Assembly (NCBI RefSeq): GCF_030268225.1 | Contig: NZ_BSQG01000001.1 | Coordinates: 248,001-312,000, forward strand | From: Nocardiopsis ansamitocini | GTDB lineage: Bacteria > Actinomycetota > Actinomycetes > Streptosporangiales > Streptosporangiaceae | Direction of reading: 5' to 3' | Length of the DNA stretch: 64,000 bases | Shown: piece after piece, positions 19,916-27,046 of the stretch | Layout of the letters: the number at the start of each line of letters is the position of its first letter | Position numbering within the stretch: position 1 is the first letter of the stretch | The notes under the pieces: generated by a model | The model's input: the letters and a program-made list of their open reading frames with translations, nothing else | Database searches by the model: none | Told to the model about the DNA's origin: nothing | Program-made: the position numbers and the translations under genes

Positions 19916-21064
19916 CTACCCGACCGGGCCGACCTCCCGGCCCGGATCGTCCAGCCACGCCCGCTGGCCGTCCGCGTCCACGGTGAGGCCGAACCGGTCG
20001 TGGGCGGGCTTCCCGAGCCCCAGCCACCAGTCGTAGGCAGCGCGGAGTTCGTCGAACAGCCGACGCGGGCCGTGCTGGCGGACCCGGTACTCCCCCACGG
20101 TGTCGGCGGTGATCCGCCACCTCGCCCACGATCCCGTGTCGGCTCCGGTGTCCGCGCCCGTCCCCGGGTCCATCAGGTAGACGGTGAACCCGTCGCCCGA
20201 GTCGTCGTGGACCACCGTGGAGAGCATCCCGGACACCCGCAGGCCGATCGCGAAGGACGCGTCGAAGCCCGACACGGGTTCGTAGGGGTGCAGACCCGTG
20301 ACGGTCTCGGTGAAGTCGTGGACGGGATCGACCCGGTCCTCCACGGACCCGTGCGGGGTGCGCTGGTCGCGGACCCACATGAACCCCACGCCGGCCCCGA
20401 AACGGCCCGAGGCGGTGCCGTCGTCGGCCACGTCGAGCAGCAAAAGGGTGCCGTTGTGGAACGCGGTGCCGAACGGGGTGACGACGCGTCCGCCCGGCCG
20501 GGTCTGCTCCACCCAGGCGTACGGCACCCACCGCACCGCCGCGGTGGCGATCACCCGGTCGTAGGGGGCGCGGGCAGGCCAGCCCGCCGTGCCGTCGGCG
20601 GTCACCACCAGCGGATCGACCCCGGCAGCGGCAAGGCTCACGCGGGCACGCTCGGCCAGCGCGGCGTCCACCTCGACGGTGGTGACCCGGTCGTCGCCCA
20701 GCCTGGCCGCCAGCAGCGCGGCGTTCCACCCGGTGCCGGTGCCGATCTCCAGGACCGTCATACCGTCGTCGAGGGCGAGTGCGCCGAGCATCAACGCCAC
20801 GACGGAGGGCATGGACGCCGAGGACGAGACGTAGCCACGGCCCGAACCGCCGCCGTCGTCGAGCTGGGTGATGACGGGGGCGTCCCGGTGGACGAGTTCG
20901 CTCCAGCGGCCGGGCTCCCGGGAACGGACCACGGGACGGAGGGAGGCGTCCCAGACGGTGTCGGGAAGAAAGGAATCGCGCCGCACGGATTCGAGGACGG
21001 GGCGCCACCGCGCGGACAGGCCGCCGACCTCGACGAGCCGGGCGGCCGAAGCAACGTGGTCCAT
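19916..21064 (-). CDS. PCMT-like (protein-isoaspartate-type) methyltransferase with C-terminal extension
   Basis: ATG 21064 follows GGGGGAG directly, giving 382 residues. Residues ~75-215 form a SAM-binding Rossmann fold: SSSASMPSVVALML, then motif I VLEIGTGTGWNAALLAARLG, the acidic VTTVEVDAAL, and APYDRVIATAAVRWVPYAWV. This matches PCMT-family methyltransferases. The ~150-residue C-terminal extension and overall length recall the enzymes (TgmC-like) that act with ATP-grasp ligases on graspetides, but no ATP-grasp ligase or precursor is present. The target could be a small protein of the neighbouring DUF397 cassette; that is inference. A hairpin at 21106-21133 lies in its leader. Confidence 0.8.
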   Translation of the reverse strand: MDHVASAARLVEVGGLSARWRPVLESVRRDSFLPDTVWDASLRPVVRSREPGRWSELVHRDAPVITQLDDGGGSGRGYVSSSASMPSVVALMLGALALDDGMTVLEIGTGTGWNAALLAARLGDDRVTTVEVDAALAERARVSLAAAGVDPLVVTADGTAGWPARAPYDRVIATAAVRWVPYAWVEQTRPGGRVVTPFGTAFHNGTLLLLDVADDGTASGRFGAGVGFMWVRDQRTPHGSVEDRVDPVHDFTETVTGLHPYEPVSGFDASFAIGLRVSGMLSTVVHDDSGDGFTVYLMDPGTGADTGADTGSWARWRITADTVGEYRVRQHGPRRLFDELRAAYDWWLGLGKPAHDRFGLTVDADGQRAWLDDPGREVGPVG

Positions 21065-21105
21065 CGCTCCCCCTTTCGATCCGGACCGGAGCGGAGGATC
21101 CAACC

Positions 21106-21133
21106 GGGCGAGGGGTGGACCCCTTTCTCGCCC
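21106..21133. promoter_or_regulatory. Hairpin in the leader of the PCMT-like gene
   Basis: Seven-base outer arms (21106-21112 and 21127-21133) enclose a further short GGGT/ACCC stem. It lies ~40 bp upstream of the ATG at 21064 and could affect translation or serve as an operator. The remainder of the 236-bp gap up to 21300 shows nothing else clear. Confidence 0.35.
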
Positions 21134-21300
21134 CGGCTCCTGACGTTCCTCTACCTACCCAAGGCACGCCTGGCAACCGTGCCGTCGCAGGGACCGGGGC
21201 AACGGTAGTGGACCGTGCATGTCGTGTCCGCCGAATTTCGTCCCCTGTTGTTCCTAAGTGCTTCTAAGCGCTCCTGAGGCGGGCCCGGCCACCGCCGGAG

Positions 21301-22713
21301 CTACCCGCCCGGGTAGGGCTCGGGCCGGACGGTGTGCACGCGCCGGTGCGGGGTGCGCCAGGTCAACACGCCCGGACCGGACTGGGTGAGGCGCCAGTCC
21401 GGGTGCTGTTTGAGCCGGTGGTGCTTGCGGCACAGCGCGGCGAGGTTCCCGGGATCGGTTGGGCCGCCCCGGTGGTGGGCGCGGGTGTGGTCGGCGTCGC
21501 ACTCGACGGCCGGGCGCGGGCAGTGTGGGAACCGGCAGGTGCGGTCGCGGGAGTCGATGTGGCTGCGCAGGACGCGCGGCGGGCGGTAGGCGGTGAGACC
21601 GTGCGCGAGCGGGGTGCCGTCGGGGTCGACGACGGTGTAGCACCACTGGGTGGCCCGGTGGGTGGCCTCCCGGGCGAGGGCGCGGGCGGCGTCGGCCCGG
21701 ATGGGACCGTGGCCGCAGATCTCGGCGAGCGCCTCGCTGGTCGCGCCGCCCAACTCGGCGGGCAGGGCCGACAACGGGATGATGACGTGCAGCTTGCCCA
21801 CCGGCGAGAATTCGACCGGGCGGGGGCCTGCCAGCCCCGGGAGGGCAACGGGCTCGACGTGGGCGGATACGGCGGCGTCGTGTTCGGCGAGGTCGGCCGG
21901 GATCTCGGGGCCGCTGGTGGCGGGCAGGCGGCCCAGCAGGAGGCTCACGGCGGTGTCGGCACGGAGTTGGTCCATGGAACGGCCCCCTGCCGCACCGTCG
22001 CGCTTGAGCCCTCGGGCGATCGCGCCGAGGCGTTGCTGGACGGCGAGTGCGTCGACCGTGTCGATGTCGGCGACCAGGAACGAGGCGGTCCCCGGACCGT
22101 GCGCCGGGTGGTTGTCCACGACCATCGTGGTGCGGGCCTCGATGGTGCGTCCGTGCCGTTCGCGGGCGCGGTCCGGATCGAGTTCGACGATGACCCGCTT
22201 GGCCAGGTTCTTCAACCGGGTTCCCGTGCGGGTGCCGCCCTCAGCGAGCATGCGCGCCTCATAGGCCGCGCACAGCGGTGCCGGCCAGTCGGCGGGCGGG
22301 AGGTCGCAGATGGTCCGTGCGCGGGACTCGTCCAACGCGCCGTCGGCCAGTGCGCGGTGGATGCCGGGGAAGTCCGCGACCAGGCGGGAGGCGTGGGACA
22401 GCCAGGCTCCGGCGGCTCCGGGCGACAACTGGAGTTCCAGGCCGAGCTCTGCCGCGGCCTCCTCGTGCGCGCTGGTCTGGCGCGGCACGGGGGCCTGGGC
22501 CAGGGCCTGATCGGTGAAGGCGGCCATGGCCGCCAGTTGCACCGCCGCCAGCTCCCGGCGGGCGGACTCGATCCGGGTGATGAACTCCAGGAGCTCACCA
22601 CTGGAGAGCGCCCCCGGATCGACCGCGCGCACCCACGGGGCCACCGCCGTAGGGAGGGAACGGGCGGCGGGGGGCACCTCCTCGCGGAGGCCGAGGGTGG
22701 CGGGGGGATTCAT
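21301..22713 (-). CDS. DUF222 / HNH endonuclease-domain protein (13E12-type)
   Basis: The 470-residue protein has an N-terminal DUF222 region (ELLEFITRIESARRELAAVQLAAMAAF, residues ~40-65, continuing to about 330). The C-terminal HNH motif has zinc-type cysteines: DRTCRFPHCPRPAVECDADH, then TRAHHRGGPTDPGNLAALC and RKHH (residues ~395-440). This is the actinobacterial 13E12-repeat family, often multicopy and of unknown role. Nuclease activity is plausible because the His-Asn-His residues are intact. A -10-like TAAAAT sits 6 bp before the ATG, so the mRNA may be leaderless. No transposase accompanies it. Confidence 0.9.
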   Translation of the reverse strand: MNPPATLGLREEVPPAARSLPTAVAPWVRAVDPGALSSGELLEFITRIESARRELAAVQLAAMAAFTDQALAQAPVPRQTSAHEEAAAELGLELQLSPGAAGAWLSHASRLVADFPGIHRALADGALDESRARTICDLPPADWPAPLCAAYEARMLAEGGTRTGTRLKNLAKRVIVELDPDRARERHGRTIEARTTMVVDNHPAHGPGTASFLVADIDTVDALAVQQRLGAIARGLKRDGAAGGRSMDQLRADTAVSLLLGRLPATSGPEIPADLAEHDAAVSAHVEPVALPGLAGPRPVEFSPVGKLHVIIPLSALPAELGGATSEALAEICGHGPIRADAARALAREATHRATQWCYTVVDPDGTPLAHGLTAYRPPRVLRSHIDSRDRTCRFPHCPRPAVECDADHTRAHHRGGPTDPGNLAALCRKHHRLKQHPDWRLTQSGPGVLTWRTPHRRVHTVRPEPYPGG

Positions 22714-23162
22714 GCTCTTATTTTATCGAACACGCGTACGAACAACAAAGGATTCCGGAAGAAAAATCCGATTCACTTTCTCGGAGAACACCGGGTGAGC
22801 TGCGATAAGGGTTCAGGGTTCTTCGCGGACCCGCGCGAACCGACGACGGACGGAGAAACCCCGCACCGCTCATCCCACTGCGGGACAACCCCCGAACACC
22901 AGGCGTCGAACATGGGCGCGGAACGCGCGGACGACAAGCGTCCCGCACCCGCCAGGTCCAGCTACGGCACGATCGAACATGGACACAGAACGCACGGACG
23001 ACAAGCGTCCCCCACCCGCCAGGTCCAGCTACGGCACGATCGAACATGGACACAGAACGCACGGACGACAAGCATCCCCCACCCGCCAGGTCCAGCTACG
23101 GCACGATCGAACATGGACACAGAACGCACGGACGACAAGCATCCCCCACCCGCCAGGTCCAG
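22714..23162. other. 449-bp gene-free gap upstream of the HNH gene
   Basis: This gap holds the HNH promoter, an AT-richer stretch (22730-22810) and the 67-bp tandem repeat array. Open frames that cross the array shift frame at each unit because 67 is not a multiple of three, so they are not credible genes. Confidence 0.7.
22720..22748 (-). promoter_or_regulatory. Predicted promoter of the DUF222-HNH gene (leaderless)
   Basis: On the minus strand, TTGTTG (22748-22743) and TAAAAT (22725-22720) are separated by 17 bp. The -10 box ends 6 bp before the ATG (22713), so transcription would begin at or next to the start codon. Confidence 0.45.
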
Positions 23163-23175
23163 CTACGGCACGATC
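22908..23175. repeat. Four-copy 67-bp tandem repeat overlapping the SDR 3' end
   Basis: Units run 22908-22974, 22975-23041, 23042-23108 and 23109-23175. The two central units are almost identical and the outermost one has diverged. The last unit contains the SDR stop codon (23163-23165) and its final codons. Each unit therefore carries a copy of the last ~12 bp of coding sequence plus ~55 bp of downstream flank, as expected for tandem duplication anchored at the gene end. Confidence 0.9.
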
Positions 23176-23957
23176 GAGTCCACGTAACCGCCGTCCACGC
23201 GCACGGCGGCACCGGTGGTCGCCGATGCCTGGGCGGAGCTGAGATAGACGACGAGGTTGGCGATCTCCTCCGGTTCGATCAGGCGCCCCAGGAGGGACTG
23301 GGGACGGTGCAGGCGCATGAACTCGCGCTGGGCCTGCTCCCAGGGCAGGTCCCTGTCCACGAGTTCGTAGACGAAGTCCTCCACTCCCCCGGTGTGGGTG
23401 GGGCCGGCGATAACGGAGTTGACGGTCACCCCCGTTCCCGCGGCCTCCTTGGCGAACCCTCGGGACACCCCAAGCAGCGCCGTCTTGGACACGCCGTAGT
23501 GGATCATCTCCGCGGGGACGACGATCGCGGAGTCGCTGGCGATGTACTGCACGCGGCCCCAGCCGCGTTCGGCCATCCCCGGCAGGTAGGCGCGGGTCAG
23601 CCGCACCCCGGTCAGGACGTTGGTCTCGAAGTAGCGACGCCATTCGTCGTCGGTGATCTCCAGCGCCGGGCGGGCCCCGAAGACACCGAGGTTGTTGACC
23701 AGGATGTCCACCGAGGGCACGGCGGCGAGAAGCGCGGCGGTGCCCTCGTCGGTGGTGATGTCGGCGGCGACCAGGGTGGGCCGGGTACCCGGAACGGCCC
23801 GGCGCAGGCTCTCGGCGGCGGTGTCCAGCCGGCCGGCGCCGCGGCCGGTCAGGACCACGCGTGCGCCCGCGGAGGCGAGGCCGGTGGCGATGGCCAGCCC
23901 GATGCCCTGCGAGGAACCCGTTACCAGGGCGGTCCTACCGGTGAGGTCGATCTGCAC
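23163..23957 (-). CDS. Short-chain dehydrogenase/reductase
   Basis: This classical SDR starts at GTG 23957 with AAGGAG 9 nt upstream, giving 264 residues. It has the cofactor motif TGSSQGIGLAIA (residues ~12-23), NNLG (about 85), a Ser in ASDSAIVV and the YGVSK catalytic Tyr/Lys (about 155-159), then the AGPTHTGGVEDFV region. Arg residues after the glycine motif (LTGRGAGRL) favour NADPH. The substrate cannot be told. The GTG start lies ~35 bp after the coaE stop, so it may be the distal gene of that unit. Its 3' end has been tandemly duplicated. Confidence 0.9.
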   Translation of the reverse strand: MQIDLTGRTALVTGSSQGIGLAIATGLASAGARVVLTGRGAGRLDTAAESLRRAVPGTRPTLVAADITTDEGTAALLAAVPSVDILVNNLGVFGARPALEITDDEWRRYFETNVLTGVRLTRAYLPGMAERGWGRVQYIASDSAIVVPAEMIHYGVSKTALLGVSRGFAKEAAGTGVTVNSVIAGPTHTGGVEDFVYELVDRDLPWEQAQREFMRLHRPQSLLGRLIEPEEIANLVVYLSSAQASATTGAAVRVDGGYVDSIVP

Positions 23958-23992
23958 GGTGGTGCGCTCCTTGTCGTCCGCGGGCCGGCCGG

Positions 23993-24595
23993 TCAGTCGC
24001 GGACGGCTCGGCGCTCCAGGTCGGCCCACAGTTCGGCGACCCGTGTGTCCAGGTCGGCCACGGTACCGGAGTTGTTCACCACGACGTCGGCCGCCGCGCG
24101 GCGCTCCTCGCGGGTGGCCTGGGCGTCGATCCGCGCGCGGGCCTGTTCCTCGGACATCCCCCGGGTGGCCGCCAGGCGTTCCACCTGGGTCCGGGCCGGG
24201 ACGTCCACCACGACCACCACGTCGTACATCCCGACGAGCCCGTTCTCCACAAGCAGCGGCACGTCGTAGACCACGACGGCGTCGGGGTCGGCGGCAGCCA
24301 TCAGCTCCTGGGAGCGCCGCCCCACCCGGGGGTGCACGATGGCGTTGAGCGCGGCGAGCCGGTCGGCGTCGGCGAACACGATGTCCCCGAGACGGGGCCG
24401 GTCCAGCTTTCCCTCCGGGGTGAGGACGGCTTCCCCGAACTCCGCGACGATCTCGGAAAGGGCAGGGGTGCCCGGCTCCACGACCTCGCGCGCGATCCGG
24501 TCCGCGTCGATCACGACCGCTCCGCGCTCGGCCAATCGCGCGGCCACCGCGCTCTTGCCCGACCCGATTCCCCCGGTGAGTCCCACTTTCAGCAT
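23993..24595 (-). CDS. coaE: Dephospho-CoA kinase
   Basis: CoaE phosphorylates dephospho-CoA in the last step of CoA synthesis. The 200-residue protein opens with [20 protein letters not shown] (P-loop) and [13 protein letters not shown], and has [11 protein letters not shown] and the LID-type segment [20 protein letters not shown]. The length is that of the catalytic domain only; it lacks the long C-terminal GrpB-like extension seen in some actinobacteria. It lies downstream of rpsA, separated by a terminator, as in Streptomyces. Confidence 0.95.
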   Translation of the reverse strand: MLKVGLTGGIGSGKSAVAARLAERGAVVIDADRIAREVVEPGTPALSEIVAEFGEAVLTPEGKLDRPRLGDIVFADADRLAALNAIVHPRVGRRSQELMAAADPDAVVVYDVPLLVENGLVGMYDVVVVVDVPARTQVERLAATRGMSEEQARARIDAQATREERRAAADVVVNNSGTVADLDTRVAELWADLERRAVRD

Positions 24596-24618
24596 GGGGG
24601 TGATCCTATGCGAGCAAA

Positions 24619-24650
24619 GGGCCGCCCCCGGCCGAAGCCGGGGGCGGCCC
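24619..24650 (-). terminator. rpsA terminator
   Basis: Fourteen-base perfect arms (24619-24632 and 24637-24650) with a 4-base loop lie 39 bp after the rpsA stop and are followed on the minus strand by TTTGC. It lies just before coaE. Confidence 0.85.
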
Positions 24651-24688
24651 CCTACATGTGCTTGCGGATCACCCGCACGCGGTTGCGA

Positions 24689-26191
24689 CTAGCTGTCGCC
24701 GGCACCGCCGGCGAGCTTCTCGCGCAGTGCGGCCAGCGCCTCGTCGGAGGCCAGGGCCCCACCGGTGCTCGCACCGTTGGACGAGGACGACGCCGAGCTG
24801 GAGCCGCCGGCCGGAGCCTGCTCGCTCTCGAACGGAGCCTCGACGGCTGCCTCGGCCTCGGCGGCCTGGGCCTCCTCGACCTGCTTGCGGTGCGCCTCGA
24901 AGCGGGACTGCGCGAGGGCGTACTCGCCCTCCCACTGGTCGCGCTGGGCCTCGAAGCCCTCCAGCCACTCGCCGCTCTCGGAGTCGAAGCCCTCGGGGTA
25001 CTTGTAGTTCCCCTGCTCGTCGTACTCCGCGGCCATGCCGTAGAGGGTCGGGTCGAACTCGGTCTGGTCCGGCGTGACGCTCTCGTTGGCCTGCTTCAGC
25101 GAGAGGCTGATCCGGCGACGGTCGAGGTCGATGTCGATGATCTTGACGAAGATCTCGGTGCCGACCTGGACGACCTGCTCGGGGATCTCCACGTGGCGCT
25201 CGGCCAGCTCGGAGATGTGGACCAGGCCCTCGATGCCCTCCTCGACACGGACGAACGCACCGAAGGGCACCAGCTTGGTGACCTTGCCCGGGACGACCTG
25301 ACCGATCTGGTGGGTGCGGGCGAACTGCTGCCACGGGTCTTCCTGGGTCGCCTTCAGCGACAGGGAGACGCGCTCGCGCTCCATGTCCACGTCCAGGACC
25401 TCGACCGTGACCTCCTGGCCGACCTCGACAACCTCGCTGGGGTGGTCGATGTGCTTCCAGGACAGCTCGGAGACGTGCACCAGGCCGTCGACGCCGCCCA
25501 GGTCCACGAACGCACCGAAGTTGACGATCGAGGAGACCACACCCTTGCGGATCTGGCCCTTCTGGAGGGTGTTGAGGAAGGTCTGGCGGACCTCCGACTG
25601 GGTCTGCTCGAGCCAGGCACGGCGGGACAGGACCACGTTGTTGCGGTTCTTGTCCAGCTCGATGATCTTGGCTTCGAGCTCACGGCCCACGTAGGGCTGG
25701 AGGTCGCGGACCCGACGCATCTCGACCAGGGACGCGGGCAGGAAGCCGCGCAGGCCGATGTCGAGGATGAGACCACCCTTGACGACCTCGATGACGGTGC
25801 CGGTGACGACGCCGTCCTCTTCCTTGATCTTCTCGATCGTGCCCCAGGCGCGCTCGTACTGCGCGCGCTTCTTGGACAGGATGAGGCGGCCTTCCTTGTC
25901 CTCCTTCTGGAGGACGAGGGCCTCAACGTGGTCGCCGACGGCGACAACCTCGCCGGGGTCGACGTCGTGCTTGATCGACAACTCGCGCGAGGGAATGACA
26001 CCCTCGGTCTTGTAGCCGATGTCGAGCAAGACCTCGTCTCGATCGACCTTAACGATGGTGCCTTCAACGATGTCTCCGTCGTTGAAGTACTTGATGGTCT
26101 CGTCGATCGCGGCGAGGAAGGCTTCCTCTGAACCGATGTCGTTGACCGCTACCTGCGGGGTGGTCGAGGTGGCCTCGGTGCTGCTCGTCAT
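24689..26191 (-). CDS. rpsA: 30S ribosomal protein S1
   Basis: This 500-residue protein from ATG 26191 has four consecutive S1 RNA-binding domains: about residues 35-105 (GDIVEGTIVKVDRDEVLLDIGYK), 125-190 (GVVTGTVIEVVKGGLILDIG), 205-275 (GQIRKGVVSSIVNFGAFVDLG) and 290-360 (GQVVPGKVTKLVPFGAFVRVE). The C-terminal ~130 residues are acidic and Ser/Ala-rich, ending in a charged helix. This four-domain form is normal for actinobacteria. It promotes translation of structured mRNAs. A good promoter lies ~215 nt upstream, so the leader is long enough for autogenous control. Confidence 0.97.
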   Translation of the reverse strand: MTSSTEATSTTPQVAVNDIGSEEAFLAAIDETIKYFNDGDIVEGTIVKVDRDEVLLDIGYKTEGVIPSRELSIKHDVDPGEVVAVGDHVEALVLQKEDKEGRLILSKKRAQYERAWGTIEKIKEEDGVVTGTVIEVVKGGLILDIGLRGFLPASLVEMRRVRDLQPYVGRELEAKIIELDKNRNNVVLSRRAWLEQTQSEVRQTFLNTLQKGQIRKGVVSSIVNFGAFVDLGGVDGLVHVSELSWKHIDHPSEVVEVGQEVTVEVLDVDMERERVSLSLKATQEDPWQQFARTHQIGQVVPGKVTKLVPFGAFVRVEEGIEGLVHISELAERHVEIPEQVVQVGTEIFVKIIDIDLDRRRISLSLKQANESVTPDQTEFDPTLYGMAAEYDEQGNYKYPEGFDSESGEWLEGFEAQRDQWEGEYALAQSRFEAHRKQVEEAQAAEAEAAVEAPFESEQAPAGGSSSASSSSNGASTGGALASDEALAALREKLAGGAGDS

Positions 26192-26583
26192 GTGTGGGTG
26201 GACTCCGGATGCGGACATGGATAGAAGTTGGGCACGCTGTGAGAACACACGGATTCGGATTCGGCTGGTACGGCTGGGCGATACGGCGGCTTCGCGCTTA
26301 AGCGCCCCCATAACCCAGCGACCACGGATGCCGACCGACTCGGTTTCCGACCACGGAGAAAACGTGCACTCCGCGTCCGGAACTTTGGCATGCGAATCCA
26401 CAACGCTCCGACCAGACTATGAGACAGACGCTTCTTGGTCAATCGGGAGCGACCACACAGGCGGGACTTTTGGGTCTTTAGTCGGTTTTTGCGGCAAGTG
26501 GCACAGACCTGGAGCCTGGCGGGCCTTGACCCCGCCAGAGGCAACATGCTATGCCACGATCACGGGTCTGGCCAGGACCGGGG
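26192..26583. other. rpsA leader and promoter region
   Basis: This 392-bp stretch contains the predicted rpsA promoter at 26414-26442 and a ~215-nt untranslated leader. S1 is often autoregulated through its leader in bacteria; no recognised leader motif is visible. I see no gene here. Confidence 0.6.
26414..26442 (-). promoter_or_regulatory. Predicted vegetative promoter of rpsA
   Basis: On the minus strand, TTGACC (26442-26437) and TAGTCT (26419-26414) are separated by exactly 17 bp. This is close to the HrdB/sigma-70 consensus and among the best promoter matches in the window. Confidence 0.7.
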
Positions 26584-27000
26584 CTAATCGTCCTGGGGGC
26601 GCGCACGAGAACGTTTGACGTCGGATCGGCGACGCTTGCCCTGGAGCCGGCGCTCCTTGGCGCCCCGGCTGGGCTTGGTCGCCCGACGCGCGCGGGCCGG
26701 GGGCGCGGCCGCCTCGGTGAGCAGCGCGGCCATCCGCTCCCGGGCCAGTTCACGATTGCGCTGCTGGGACCGCGAGTCCTGCGCGGTCACGGTGAGCACC
26801 CCCGAAACCAGCCGGGACGCCAGCCGGTCGAGGGCGCGCTCGCGCTGGGCGTCGGTCAACACGACGGTGGCGGTGACGTCCACGGACAGCGCCACCCGGG
26901 TGTCGGAGGTGTTGACGTGCTGGCCGCCTGGCCCCGAGGACCGGGAGAAACGCCACATCAGCTCGTCCTCGCGCAATCGCACCGAATGCGGGCTCGCCAT
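26584..27000 (-). CDS. arfB: Alternative ribosome-rescue factor ArfB (peptidyl-tRNA hydrolase)
   Basis: ArfB releases stalled ribosomes by hydrolysing peptidyl-tRNA. The start is ATG 27000 with GGGAGG 8 nt upstream, giving 138 residues. The GGQ catalytic motif is in FSRSSGPGGQHVNTSDTRV (about residues 18-36). The basic C-terminal tail (ARRATKPSRGAKERRLQGKRR) is what inserts into the empty mRNA channel in the family. A longer upstream frame overlaps the polA end and has no support. It lies 46 bp downstream of polA. Confidence 0.93.
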   Translation of the reverse strand: MASPHSVRLREDELMWRFSRSSGPGGQHVNTSDTRVALSVDVTATVVLTDAQRERALDRLASRLVSGVLTVTAQDSRSQQRNRELARERMAALLTEAAAPPARARRATKPSRGAKERRLQGKRRRSDVKRSRARPQDD

Positions 27001-27046
27001 GGCTGTTCCTCCCTTTCCTCGACGAGGACCGCCCGGACGGGGCGGC

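Noticed and set aside
21301-22713. DUF222-HNH gene considered as part of a mobile element
   Set aside because: No transposase, integrase, terminal inverted repeats or target duplication is visible around it.
22908-23175. Considered as a CRISPR array
   Set aside because: The units are contiguous 67-bp tandem repeats with no distinct spacers and no cas genes nearby.
22979-23242. Plus-strand frame through the 67-bp repeats
   Set aside because: The 67-bp unit shifts frame at each copy, so the same DNA is read in three different frames; coding would not preserve such units.
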